Source: Rhizobium sp. BK251 (lineage in GTDB: Bacteria; Pseudomonadota; Alphaproteobacteria; Rhizobiales; Rhizobiaceae). Taken from it: a DNA stretch of 64,000 nt. Below are positions 44,714 through 54,063 of this stretch, piece after piece (the stretch's first letter is position 1; each line of letters begins with the position of its first letter). The notes under the pieces are model-generated. The model saw only the letters and a program-made list of their open reading frames with translations. It had not been told where the DNA came from and made no database searches. Location of the stretch: positions 62,001-126,000 of the forward strand of contig NZ_SLUQ01000008.1 in the NCBI RefSeq assembly GCF_004345245.1. Direction: 5' to 3'. The translations under genes and the position numbers were made by a program.

Positions 44714-45382
44714 ATGCCAATATCAGTAGCGTTTGTGGATGATCATCCAATTCTTTTGGATGGTATGGTCGCTCTTTGCTCGGGCAGGAGTGATCTCGAT
44801 ATCGTGGCGAGGGGTGCGAGTGCAGTAGAAGCCCTCAGAATCACGGAAAAACTGCGCCCGGACGTCATCGTGCTGGATCTCTGCGTACCCGGGGACACGA
44901 TGGGCGCAGTTCAACTCATCACAAGGAAGTACCAGAACACCAGGGTGATAGTACTCGCAACGGCGTCGGAAATGGACGTCGCCACGCGTGCCTTGGGTTT
45001 CGGTGTTTCGGGCTTTGTGCAGAAGGGCGGCACTGCGCGCGATCTCTATGATGCGATCAGGGCCGTGCATGCGGGACAGACCTTCATCACCCCGGGCTTT
45101 GCGCCCAAGATCGCGCTTTCGGCGAAGGTCGTTGAAACGCGGCGGAGGGCGCCGACGGGCACGCAGCTCAGCGCCCGTGAGGAGCAGATCGTCCGCCATC
45201 TGTTGAAGGGCAGCACCAATCGCGAGATCGCGAGGGGCCTCGACATCAGCGAGAAGACGGTCAAGCACTACATGACGGTTCTGATGCAGAAGCTCGAGGT
45301 GCGCAATCGCGTCGAGGTGGTGCTTGCGGCGCAGAAGCTGAAGTTCCTGGCCGAGCCGCTCTCCTGGGGCCAGTTCAACTGA
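44714..45382 (+). CDS. NarL/FixJ-type response regulator, LuxR HTH
   Basis: 222 aa. The receiver has the acidic pocket FVDDHPILLDGM, acceptor Asp in DVIVLDLCVPGDT and Lys in GFVQKGGTARDL, so it looks fully functional. The HTH is LSAREEQIVRHLLKGSTNRE, then GLDISEKTVKHYMTVLMQKL EVRNRVEVV. No kinase is adjacent. It converges on the GNAT-TPR gene with a 33-bp gap. Because the other LuxR-type regulator at 56179 closes the same region, both may act on the secretion genes between them; inference only. Confidence 0.94.
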   Translation: MPISVAFVDDHPILLDGMVALCSGRSDLDIVARGASAVEALRITEKLRPDVIVLDLCVPGDTMGAVQLITRKYQNTRVIVLATASEMDVATRALGFGVSGFVQKGGTARDLYDAIRAVHAGQTFITPGFAPKIALSAKVVETRRRAPTGTQLSAREEQIVRHLLKGSTNREIARGLDISEKTVKHYMTVLMQKLEVRNRVEVVLAAQKLKFLAEPLSWGQFN

Positions 45383-45415
45383 GATTTCAGGGCGTTCCCG
45401 GCGCCGCTCGCTTTC

Positions 45416-47101
45416 CTATCTTGCGAGCGGCAATTCCGGCTGCCTGATTGCCGTGGAGTGTCGGAGCTTCTTGCGGCCGGCGGTCTTCGTACCCGCGAGT
45501 GCGGCGACTGGCGAGTGCGACGGATCGGACGCGGGCCGGTGCGTGGCGTTGACGGGAGCGATCTGGGCGAGGGCTGCCTGCGCCTTGGCAAGATAGGAAG
45601 CGTGCGCCGGATCATCCGAATGGAACTCCTGAAGTGCCGCGAAGGCCTTGGCTGCTTTCGCAAGCCGCTTTGCAGCAACCAAGGCGACGCCCCGCTTGTA
45701 GTGGGCCTGGCTATTGTCGGGCGCCAGCTTTGTAACCCGCGCGAAGGTCTCGGCGGCGGCATCGAAACGGCGAAGGGCGATCTGCGTGTCGCCCAGACGG
45801 ATCAGAACCGGCACGCGGTCATCGACTTTTTCGGCGATCTGTTTGAATTCGGCCTCGGCTTCGGTAAGCCGTGCCTGATCGAAAAGGAGCTGCGCCAGGC
45901 CGAAGCGGGCGCCCATATGGTCCGGCACCGTCTCGCAGACCTGCTGGAAGGCGATCTCCGCCTCCTTCTTCTTGCCCTTCTTGTAAAGCTCGGTTCCCTG
46001 TTCGTAGACGTGGCGGATGCTCAGCGGATGCAGCACATCACCGAGATTGCGCCCGGTCCGCGTGCGGACGATCGGGCAGCTGATAGTGCGGTCCTCGGCA
46101 CCGAAGAGATATTTGTAAGGTTCGTTTCCCCGCATGAAGTCGTAGCTGCGGAAGCCCTCGGAAATTGCACGGCGAATGGCGTATGCGTGCAGCAGCAGGC
46201 CGGGCGAGAGCGCCTTGGAAGTCTCGTCGCGGCCGGTGATGTAGAAGAGAATCGTCTTCTTCGGGCGGTCGATGATGTTTGCGAGCACGCCGAGCGGTCG
46301 ATCGCCGCACCACAGGACGGGAACATCGAGATTGCCGTCGTCGAAGGAGTCCATCAACATCTGGCGGGTTGCCACGACCAGGCGATTGGTCCTGTCCTCG
46401 CCTTTCTGCTCGCTCCACCTGCTGTGCCAGAGAGTGAAGAGCGCGTCGAGGTCCCGGTCGATCGTCGCAGGGGTCGCATAGGTCACGCGATAACCCTCGT
46501 CGCCGTCGAGTTTGCGCAGAAGCCGGCGAAGCTTCTGGCGGGTCTGGCTGCTGACCTGCTGCTCCAGATAGTCCTCCCAGCTTTCCGGAAGGGGCACATG
46601 GGGGCAGATGCAGTTGTCGATCCCGTTGTCATCGGTGGTCGGCCGCTTGCGCAGCACGAACTCCTCGCTGCGGAACGCGCTCAGCATGGCTTCCCTGCGT
46701 TTGGGCGAGCCGGTGAAATTGTCGAGCCGCAGGTTCGTCCAGTGCTGACTTTTCAGGAAGGCCGCAAAGCCCCTGGCGGCGTGTTCCTCATACTCCGGTT
46801 CGCTCAGGAAGCCGGTGTAGTCGGCAGCGAAGTTGCCGGCCATCATGATCTCGTCGCTGAAGGCTCCGGTCTTGCGATCCTGGTAGGTGGAGAGGCGCAG
46901 CGGAAAGAATGCCGTATACGGTGAACCCGGTTCGCTTTCGCGCAAGGCAAGGACGAACCATCGCGTGCGGCGGGAGAGGTAGCTTTTGAGCCAGCTCCAG
47001 GAAAGGAAATGCTGCGCGTGCGGATCGCGCATATAGACCTGATCCCAGTTCTCCCGCACGCTGGCGAAACCGGCATCGTCATCGATGACGTCTATGCGCA
47101 T
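45416..47101 (-). CDS. GNAT acetyltransferase (CelD/BioF2-like) fused to TPR repeats
   Basis: 561 aa. Residues 1-350 have the FemAB/CelD-like GNAT fold: QHFLSWSWLKSYLSRRTRWF at the start, SSQTRQKLRRLLRKLDGDEG in the middle, and SPGLLLHAYAIRRAISEGFR SYDFMRGNEPYK near its end, typical of the Acetyltransf_6 group. Residues about 365-500 contain four TPR-like repeats (ELYKKGKKKEAEIAFQQVCE and others). A Lys/Pro-rich tail follows. Acceptor substrates of this group are usually polysaccharide or peptidoglycan precursors. The ATG at 47101 has a GGGGG box six bases upstream. The TPR fusion is unusual and may tether it to the secretion machinery. Confidence 0.85.
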   Translation of the reverse strand: MRIDVIDDDAGFASVRENWDQVYMRDPHAQHFLSWSWLKSYLSRRTRWFVLALRESEPGSPYTAFFPLRLSTYQDRKTGAFSDEIMMAGNFAADYTGFLSEPEYEEHAARGFAAFLKSQHWTNLRLDNFTGSPKRREAMLSAFRSEEFVLRKRPTTDDNGIDNCICPHVPLPESWEDYLEQQVSSQTRQKLRRLLRKLDGDEGYRVTYATPATIDRDLDALFTLWHSRWSEQKGEDRTNRLVVATRQMLMDSFDDGNLDVPVLWCGDRPLGVLANIIDRPKKTILFYITGRDETSKALSPGLLLHAYAIRRAISEGFRSYDFMRGNEPYKYLFGAEDRTISCPIVRTRTGRNLGDVLHPLSIRHVYEQGTELYKKGKKKEAEIAFQQVCETVPDHMGARFGLAQLLFDQARLTEAEAEFKQIAEKVDDRVPVLIRLGDTQIALRRFDAAAETFARVTKLAPDNSQAHYKRGVALVAAKRLAKAAKAFAALQEFHSDDPAHASYLAKAQAALAQIAPVNATHRPASDPSHSPVAALAGTKTAGRKKLRHSTAIRQPELPLAR

Positions 47102-47194
47102 AACGTCCCCCTACGCAAAACACACGGCCACATCATAAGGCCAAACGGTAGGCTTCAAATATTCCGTTGGTGCTACGCCGACGCACCTATTGTA

Positions 47195-47207
47195 ACTAGT
47201 GCCTAGC
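47195..47207. promoter_or_regulatory. CTAG-type inverted repeat upstream of the GNAT-TPR gene
   Basis: actag-tgc-ctagc, 94-106 bp upstream of the GNAT-TPR start. A near-identical element, actag-agc-ctagt, lies 30 bp before the LuxR-type gene at 56179. CTAG is rare in GC-rich coding DNA, so a shared operator is possible. Confidence 0.35.
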
Positions 47208-47292
47208 CTCTGGGCCTGCGGCCGCATGCGACATACAACGTCAACCAAGGGATGCGGCCGCCCATCCAAGCGCCTCCCCGGGCGCTTCGGTG

Positions 47293-47784
47293 TCAAATCG
47301 GATCGGTGAAGCGCGGGCTTGCGTGGATAAAGACCCAGAGTTCCCGGCTGATCTGGACGATCTCGCGAATCGACTTCTCCAGTCGGGCGATCTCCTTCAT
47401 GTCCAGCTGCTCTATCTTTCCGTACTTGACCTGCTTTTCGTCCTCGACGAGCCGCATCAGCTGCGTGCTGGAGATCTCGCCGTTTTCATCGAAGGAGTAG
47501 ATACAGTGGTTGTACTTGTTGCGGGTCTTGGATTCCTTCTTCAGCCGCCCCATCAGCGCCAGCACGACCTTCCTGTCGGCTTCCGCCGCCGAGGGCAGTT
47601 TCGAAAGCCTCTCCACCAGATCGATGCGTGCCCTGGTGGTATTGAGCGTCAGGAAGACAATGATGGCCGCGTCCTTGTCCACGTTCAGCAGATGGCTGAT
47701 GAGGTAGATCAGCAGGCTTTCGGTATTGGTCCAGACATAATTCAAACGCCCGACGCGCAAGAGAATATCGGACATAGCTGGCAT
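47293..47784 (-). CDS. Hypothetical cytoplasmic protein
   Basis: 163 aa from the ATG at 47784, chosen because GGAGG lies seven bases upstream; 47775 and 47799 are other in-frame starts. I do not recognise the family. It is mostly helical: LLRVGRLNYVWTNTESLLIY LISHLL, then TARIDLVERLSK-type and EIARLEKSIREIVQISRELW segments, with no signal peptide and no membrane helix. The arrangement resembles small helical proteins that accompany signalling or toxin loci. Between the GNAT-TPR gene (191 bp away) and the type I adaptor gene (204 bp away). Confidence 0.75.
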   Translation of the reverse strand: MPAMSDILLRVGRLNYVWTNTESLLIYLISHLLNVDKDAAIIVFLTLNTTRARIDLVERLSKLPSAAEADRKVVLALMGRLKKESKTRNKYNHCIYSFDENGEISSTQLMRLVEDEKQVKYGKIEQLDMKEIARLEKSIREIVQISRELWVFIHASPRFTDPI

Positions 47785-47988
47785 CGTCCCGCCTCCCAAA
47801 TCGCAAGTTTCGCCAAGCCGTAATCATAGAACAATCGTCAACGATAAACCCTGTCCATAGAGCATCGGCTGGTTACTTTCACGGCATGACTGAAATTTGG
47901 TCAAGCGTAACCTATGGTGGAGTGGCGTAGACGGATAACCCTCACCCGTATGCGCAGATAAGGCTTTCGGATGGCATCGACCGGCGAC

Positions 47989-49350
47989 TCAGCGCTCCTT
48001 GAATGCACGCGACATGCTGTCGGCAATGGGCTTGGTGAGATAGTCGAAGAAGGTGCGTTCCGAGGTCTGGATCAGGACGTCGGCCGGCATGCCGGGCACG
48101 GGGTGGAAGCCGTGGATATGCTTCAGTTCGTCGTTCGTGATCTGAACGCGCACGATATAGACATCCTTCGCCTGCGTGCCGGCGCCTTCCTCGACGGAGT
48201 CGGCCGAGACGTAGAAGACCTTTCCGTTCAGGACCGGCGTGGTGCGGCGGTTCAGGGCCGAAAGCCGGATCGAGGCAGTCTGGCCCTCGTGCAGCTGGTC
48301 GATCGAGGTGCGCAAGACTTGCGCCTCGATGATCAGCGGGACATTCGCCGGGAGGATTTCCATGATCGGCTTGCCAGTCGTGATGACGCCGCCGGCGGTA
48401 TGATAGTATGCACGGATGACGGTGCCGCCAACCGGCGAGCGGATGACAGTGCGCTCAAGAACGCCGGCGGCCTCGCGTACCTGTTCACGCACGCTTTCGA
48501 GATCCGATTCCGCGGTCTCCAGGGCATCCAGCGCCGCCTGTTTGTTGGCGTTGACCGCAATGATCGCCTCCTGGCGATAGCGCGCGATCTGGGCTTCGCT
48601 TTCGTTCATTTCACCCGTGAGCCTGGCGATGTCGCCCATCGCGTCGGCAATGGCGCGCTCGATCGCCAGCAGTTCGGACTTGCGCATGTATCCGACCTTC
48701 ACCAGGCGTTCCTTTGAGTCGCGCTCTTCGCTGAGCAGGGCGAGCTGCCTTTCGAACGACGCCTTCTGGCCGTCATAGCCGCCGCTGCGGAATTCAAGCG
48801 ACTTGATGTTCTTCTCGATGAGATTGAGCTGTTCCTGCAGCTTGATCTGCTTGCTGTGGAAGATGACGTTCTGGCTCTGGATGATGGTGTTGACCTCAGG
48901 GTCGTTCGCTTCCTTCATGACGATCGGCGGCATGTCGAAGGCACTGCTGCCCAGCGCTTCCGCCTTGAGCCTGGAGACCACGGCCTCGAGCCTGAGCCGG
49001 CGCAGCTTCAGCATGCGGTCATTTGCGAGCGCCGCCGTCGGGTCGAGCTTGACGAGGACATCGCCTTCCTTGACGACATCGCCTTCGGTCACCAGCAGTT
49101 CCTGGATGATGCCGCCCTCGAGATGCTGGATGATCTTGTTGTTGCCCGTGGCGACGAAACTGCCCTGGGCGATGACCGCGGAGGCGAGGGGGGCAGTTGC
49201 CGCCCAGTAGCCGAAGCCGCCGAACGAAGCGAGCAGGAGGGAAAGGCCGGCGAAGCTGTGAAGGCGGATCGAGCGCGGCACTTCGCTGTACCACTCGATC
49301 TGCGCCGACTGATGTGCCTTTTTGTTCTTGTTATCGTTTCTTGCCAGCAT
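47989..49350 (-). CDS. Type I secretion periplasmic adaptor (HlyD/PrsE family)
   Basis: 453 aa from the ATG at 49350, four bases after the ABC gene stop; a start at 49386 overlapping the ABC gene is the alternative. One membrane helix (LHSFAGLSLLLASFGGFGYW) is followed by FVATGNNKIIQHLEGGIIQE, the typical lipoyl start, a long coiled coil (about 110-290), the second lipoyl half VIRSPVGGTVIRAYYHTAGG and the C-terminal ERTFFDYLTKPIADSMSRAF. It joins the ABC exporter to TolC. This is a second type I system, distinct from the one cut by the window start. Confidence 0.95.
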   Translation of the reverse strand: MLARNDNKNKKAHQSAQIEWYSEVPRSIRLHSFAGLSLLLASFGGFGYWAATAPLASAVIAQGSFVATGNNKIIQHLEGGIIQELLVTEGDVVKEGDVLVKLDPTAALANDRMLKLRRLRLEAVVSRLKAEALGSSAFDMPPIVMKEANDPEVNTIIQSQNVIFHSKQIKLQEQLNLIEKNIKSLEFRSGGYDGQKASFERQLALLSEERDSKERLVKVGYMRKSELLAIERAIADAMGDIARLTGEMNESEAQIARYRQEAIIAVNANKQAALDALETAESDLESVREQVREAAGVLERTVIRSPVGGTVIRAYYHTAGGVITTGKPIMEILPANVPLIIEAQVLRTSIDQLHEGQTASIRLSALNRRTTPVLNGKVFYVSADSVEEGAGTQAKDVYIVRVQITNDELKHIHGFHPVPGMPADVLIQTSERTFFDYLTKPIADSMSRAFKER

Positions 49351-49354
49351 GGTC

Positions 49355-51757
49355 TTATCCCTGAAGCCTCGGTAGTTCCTGACCATTGTTTCCGTTCGAC
49401 TTGCCCTTCAGCGCAGCCAGGACCTCGACGCGTTCGCCAAACATGGCGACCGATCCGTCCTTGAGCACGAGTATCTTGTCGACGCACTGCAGAAGGGCGG
49501 GCCGCTGCGTGATCGTCACGGTCGTGATGCCCTGCTTCTTGGCGTGGATGAGGGCCCGCGCCAGCGCTGCCTCGCCGTTGGAGTCGAGATTGGAATTCGG
49601 CTCGTCCAGCACGACGAATTTCGGATCGCCGAAGAAGGCGCGGGCAAGCGCGATGCGCTGCTTCTGGCCGCCGGAAAGCGGCGAGCCGTCGGCCGTGACC
49701 ACGGTTTCGTAGCCCTGCGGGAAGGTGGCGATGAGTTCGTGGACGTCGGCGAGCACCGCGGCTTCGTAGATCAGCCTGTCTTCCACGTCGTCGCGCATGC
49801 GGCAGATGTTTGCCTTGATAGTTCCGGGAAAGAGCTGCACGTCCTGGGGCAGGTAGCCGATGCTTTCGCCGAACTGCCGCTGGTCCCAGTTGCGAAGATC
49901 CATGAGATCGAGGCGGACGTTGCCGGAAGTCGGGAGGATGGAGCCGACCAGCATCTTGCCGAGGGTCGTCTTGCCGGAACCCGAATTGCCGATGACTGCG
50001 AGCGACTCGCCCTTTTTCAGCGAGAAGGAAATGCCGTTGAGGATGACGCGCTTCTGCGGCGGCGGGACAAAGAGAATGCGTTCCACATCCAGCCGGCCTT
50101 CGGGGTTGGGCAGCCGCAGCCGCGGGAAATTCAGGGGCGAGCCCAGCAGGAGCTGCTTGATGCGACCATAGGCGGCGCGCGAGTGGTTGAACTGGTTCCA
50201 TCCTTCGATCGCTCCCTCGACGGGTGCGAGCGCACGGCCGGAGACGATCGATGCGGCGATCACCATGCCACCGGTCAATTGGCCGGAGAGGGAAAGGTGA
50301 GCGCCCCATCCGAGCAGGACCACCTGCGTGATGAGGCGGCATGCCTTCGAAAGCCCCGAGAATACGATGTTCTTGTCCTGGGCCGCGACCTGGGACTTGA
50401 GCGAGCCAGCGGTTTCCCGCCCCCACATCTTCACCGCCTCAGGGATCATTGCGAGCGCATTGATGATCTGCGAGTTGCGCGACATGGAATCGAGGTGGAA
50501 GTTCGCGCGATTGAGATAAGCGTTGGCCTCGCCGAACTGCTTCGCCGTCATCTTCTGATTGAGATAGGCGATGAAGAACAGGACCCCGCAGCAGACCATG
50601 ATGATCACGCCGAGGTGCGGATGCACGCAGTAGACCACGAGCACGAAGAGCGGCATCAGCGGCGCATCGAGAAAGGCAATCAGGGTACCTGACGTGATGA
50701 ACGTGCGCAGCTGCTGCAGGTCCTGCAGGATCTGGTAATCCTTGCCGCTTCCGTGGAGCGAGGCGCGCGCCGCGGCGCTGAGGATCGGTGCGCCGAGCTG
50801 TACCTCCAGTTCGACGGCCGTCCTCGTGAGGATGAAGCGGCGGATCGAATCCATGATGACCTGCAGCAGAATGGCGCCGAGCACGGCGACCGTGAGCATG
50901 ATCAGCGTGTCGATTGACCGGCTGGTGAGAACGCGATCGGAGATCTGGAACAGATAGAGCGGGATGGCGAGCACGAGTACGTTGATCGCAACGGTAAAGA
51001 CCATCACGATCAGCATATTGCGTCGGACGGCCGCGATGCCGTTCTGCAGGCTCGTCGCGAAGTTAACCGGGCCGCTGCGCTTGTGGAAGATGTTGCCTTC
51101 GCCACCACCGCCGCCACCGCCACCACCTTTTCCGGTACCGTCGTTGTCATTATCGTTGCCACCGCCGCCGGCGCGGACACGACGCTCGTTCTCGGCGATC
51201 GGGCCGGGATTGTTGTCGATCGTTGGTGGCAGGATGGTCGGAGATCTGGTCTTCAGTTCGTCGCGGGCAGTCGGCTCGGACGGCGCTGCGCGCATGGTCG
51301 GCTCCTCGGGCGTCTTCGCTTCCGAGACGGGTGCCGCTTCGACAATTTCGGGCGCGGTCTCGACGACGGTCACGACCGGCGCGGCGGGTGCTAGTGTCTG
51401 CTCTATGGTGGCCTCCTGGGGCGCCCGCTCCGGGAAGGATGCGCGCGGCGGCTCGTACGAGAGGCTCGCAAGCTGCGTCAGCGTTTCCTGCCAGGGGCTT
51501 TTCTTGATTTCTGCAAAATCCTGTCCGTTGGTCGGTTCCGCGACTTGCGGTTCCCGCATCGCATTCTCCTCTTCGATGGGTGCAGGCTCTTCCGCGGACG
51601 GATGGCTCAACCTACGCAAATTTTCGACTGCCTCGTCGATTGCGGCTATGCAGGCATTGGCAAGCGCCTCTTCCTTCGGCTCGCCGCCATGGGATGCCGA
51701 ATTCTGAAGATCCAGCGTCCTGCTTCCGAATGTCGTCAGGTTTGAAAGCTGGTTCAT
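49355..51757 (-). CDS. Type I secretion ABC transporter (PrtD family) with long N-terminal extension
   Basis: 800 aa; usual PrtD length is about 570. Residues 1-230 are an added low-complexity region, acidic and Pro/Ala-rich, ending in a glycine run (about 197-220). The membrane domain follows (LQNGIAAVRRNMLIVMVFTV), then the ATPase: Walker A VIGNSGSGKTTLGK, signature PLSGGQKQRIALARAF and Walker B FVVLDEPNSNLD. The H-loop reads TITQRPALL, with Gln where His is normal. The gene is followed by its adaptor (4-bp gap) and preceded by two repetitive acidic proteins that are likely substrates. Confidence 0.94.
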   Translation of the reverse strand: MNQLSNLTTFGSRTLDLQNSASHGGEPKEEALANACIAAIDEAVENLRRLSHPSAEEPAPIEEENAMREPQVAEPTNGQDFAEIKKSPWQETLTQLASLSYEPPRASFPERAPQEATIEQTLAPAAPVVTVVETAPEIVEAAPVSEAKTPEEPTMRAAPSEPTARDELKTRSPTILPPTIDNNPGPIAENERRVRAGGGGNDNDNDGTGKGGGGGGGGGEGNIFHKRSGPVNFATSLQNGIAAVRRNMLIVMVFTVAINVLVLAIPLYLFQISDRVLTSRSIDTLIMLTVAVLGAILLQVIMDSIRRFILTRTAVELEVQLGAPILSAAARASLHGSGKDYQILQDLQQLRTFITSGTLIAFLDAPLMPLFVLVVYCVHPHLGVIIMVCCGVLFFIAYLNQKMTAKQFGEANAYLNRANFHLDSMSRNSQIINALAMIPEAVKMWGRETAGSLKSQVAAQDKNIVFSGLSKACRLITQVVLLGWGAHLSLSGQLTGGMVIAASIVSGRALAPVEGAIEGWNQFNHSRAAYGRIKQLLLGSPLNFPRLRLPNPEGRLDVERILFVPPPQKRVILNGISFSLKKGESLAVIGNSGSGKTTLGKMLVGSILPTSGNVRLDLMDLRNWDQRQFGESIGYLPQDVQLFPGTIKANICRMRDDVEDRLIYEAAVLADVHELIATFPQGYETVVTADGSPLSGGQKQRIALARAFFGDPKFVVLDEPNSNLDSNGEAALARALIHAKKQGITTVTITQRPALLQCVDKILVLKDGSVAMFGERVEVLAALKGKSNGNNGQELPRLQG

Positions 51758-51794
51758 GTGGCGCAGTTCCCCCCTGCTCGCTTCTTCATTATTC

Positions 51795-53909
51795 TTATGC
51801 CACCACGTTCTGCATCACGTCGGCCGCGTGCCCATCCGCCCAGGAAAGGTCACGTCCCACATCGACCGTGGCATCCGTGCCGTCATGGTCGTTGTCGGAG
51901 AGGAACGCGATAACTTCGTTGGCCAATCGATCACTTGCCTGTTCCGGCTGGGAACCGTCGTTTTGCGACACATCATGATCGACCAGTCCGCCCTGGATGA
52001 GGATGGCATCGGAATAGACCTGTCCGCCAACATAGGTCGTCGTTCCGAAACTGTCGTAGTCGATGATCTGGGCTACGTTGGCGACCACGTTGCTTCCAGT
52101 ATCAATCGTCATGATAGCGTCGGGAAGCTTGTCTATGATCGTGTTCGCGGCCTTCAGGACATCGTCGGAATCGCCGAGGATGCTGACCTGCTTGATCATG
52201 TTGACGCCGTAGAGATCGCCGGTGATATAAAGGATATTCAATCCCATATATCCCTGGAAGTCGGCCGCGGCCGAGAGGCTGGTCGGCATGTCCGGATTGC
52301 GTGACTCTATGCCGTTGACCGTGTCGATCACATAGTCCGGCATGGATTGGAACCGGTCGTTATCGCCGATGTTGTCGATCGAGGCCACGTTCCAGAGCAG
52401 GTTGCCACCCGAATGGACAGTGGTGTTCTGACCGTTGCCGTCTTCGCTGCGAACCGTATCGTTGTCGTAAAGCACCGAGATCTGGCTGATGACATTCATA
52501 TCCAGGACGTTGCCGCCGACGATGACGAGGTCGTACTGCATGCCGAACCCGAAATAGGTCGCCAGGTTCACGGCGTCGTTGCCGCCCGTCAGTACCGATA
52601 CTTCGGCACCCGACGTGGTCATGGTGATGGTGTCGTTGTCGCTGACGAAATGGTACTGTTCCGTCCAATGGACGAAGGAAACGTCGCCGTGGACGACGCT
52701 GACGCGCCAAGCCGATGGAAAGACTGGATCTTCCCCACTCGAACTTGACGCGCCACTGGCCCCCGCGCCGGCATCGTGGCTGGCCTCGTACTGGCCGCGT
52801 TCGAAGATCGCGATGTTCATGCCCATCGTTGCGGCGCTCGTGGATGTGGCGTCGTTTTTCGTCAGGCAGTCGTCGATCTTGTCGTCGTCGCTGTAGACGT
52901 AGACCTGTGAGATGACGTCGATCTGGTGGTAGTTGCCCATCACGGCCATGACCGGCGCGATCGTGCCTGTCTCCACCGTCGAGGCGATATTGATGACGAA
53001 ATTGGCGCCGGCCTCGACCTCGGTTGTCGCAACGGCCGATCCCTCGTGATGAACCGTGGTCTGGCTGTCGTCGGGCTCTACCTCTTCACGTGAGGCTATA
53101 CCGCGGTCGGGAACGAAATCCGACATCAGCGGCACGTCGTCAACCTCCTGCCCGTTCACGTATATCTTGTTGTCGATTTCGTCCGCCACCAGCACGAAGT
53201 CGACCTCGGTCCCGGGGCTCGGGGCGGCGGTCGTTTCATCGTCCTGCTGGTTCTCGGCGGTCTGTGCGTAATCGTGGATCTCATCGGCGATTTTCGTCAG
53301 TTCGGCAGGCGAGTCGGTCCGATGGAAGTCGCCAAAGGGGTCCAGGGCGTCGGCCCTCGCGGTCATCTGCCCCAGGTGTTCGCCGACATAGCTCGTGTCG
53401 CGGATCCGGTTGGGGCCGTCAGTCATGTTCAGGTAATCGTCGTCGCGCAATACGCCGGCCTGCGTGACATGGCTGACCGATGAGACGCTGGCGCTATGGA
53501 CGACAAGTGGATCCTCCTCGTGCATCGCCTGCTCCGGCCTGTGCATCGAAGGGTAGTCGGCGTAATGGTAGGTGGTTTCTCCGCCAGTAGGGGGCATATA
53601 AGCCGCGCCCTGGGCGGCAAGGGCGGTCAACTTGTCGAGGCTCTCTTGGTATGTCTCGACGTATCTCCGGGCCATCAGGTTGTCGAAGTCGTGGCCATCG
53701 GGGGAGTATTTCACCCCGGGTGCATAGTCTTTCAGTTCCAGGGTCGAGGCAAAGTCGTCACGCGGTTGCTCTGCGGCTTGCTCATCCTGAATTTTGTCCG
53801 AGGGGGTTGCGCCGTCTGCATACTTCTGGCGCATCCTTATTTCTTCCGTCAGCGTATCGAACCACCCGACGAAATGGGCAATGATCTCGGAGACTTTTTC
53901 AGCGTGCAT
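51795..53909 (-). CDS. Putative type I secretion substrate with three asparagine/aspartate-rich repeat units
   Basis: 704 aa from the ATG at 53909 (GGGGAG seven bases before); 53933 is an alternative. Acidic, no signal peptide, no cysteine-rich part. Residues about 320-650 contain three related units: HQIDVISQVYVYSDDDKIDD, LDMNVISQISVLYDNDTVRS and YGVNMIKQVSILGDSDDVLK, each followed by a strand such as GGNLLWNVASIDNIG. They lack the GGxGxD core of RTX repeats. The gene sits 37 bp before the ABC exporter on the same strand, so export by that system is the simplest reading. Such proteins could be adhesins or matrix proteins. Confidence 0.82.
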   Translation of the reverse strand: MHAEKVSEIIAHFVGWFDTLTEEIRMRQKYADGATPSDKIQDEQAAEQPRDDFASTLELKDYAPGVKYSPDGHDFDNLMARRYVETYQESLDKLTALAAQGAAYMPPTGGETTYHYADYPSMHRPEQAMHEEDPLVVHSASVSSVSHVTQAGVLRDDDYLNMTDGPNRIRDTSYVGEHLGQMTARADALDPFGDFHRTDSPAELTKIADEIHDYAQTAENQQDDETTAAPSPGTEVDFVLVADEIDNKIYVNGQEVDDVPLMSDFVPDRGIASREEVEPDDSQTTVHHEGSAVATTEVEAGANFVINIASTVETGTIAPVMAVMGNYHQIDVISQVYVYSDDDKIDDCLTKNDATSTSAATMGMNIAIFERGQYEASHDAGAGASGASSSSGEDPVFPSAWRVSVVHGDVSFVHWTEQYHFVSDNDTITMTTSGAEVSVLTGGNDAVNLATYFGFGMQYDLVIVGGNVLDMNVISQISVLYDNDTVRSEDGNGQNTTVHSGGNLLWNVASIDNIGDNDRFQSMPDYVIDTVNGIESRNPDMPTSLSAAADFQGYMGLNILYITGDLYGVNMIKQVSILGDSDDVLKAANTIIDKLPDAIMTIDTGSNVVANVAQIIDYDSFGTTTYVGGQVYSDAILIQGGLVDHDVSQNDGSQPEQASDRLANEVIAFLSDNDHDGTDATVDVGRDLSWADGHAADVMQNVVA

Positions 53910-54063
53910 GACACGGCTCCCCTTCAGTCGCAAAAAGCCTGATTTTTACGAACTGAGCCGTCGGATCCCGTAGTTTGCCGATATTCCGGAAATCCAACTT
54001 CAAACCATCAACATGCACCGGCCTGGCGGCCGGTGCACCTTTTTCGGGCTTGAGAGGCTATCT

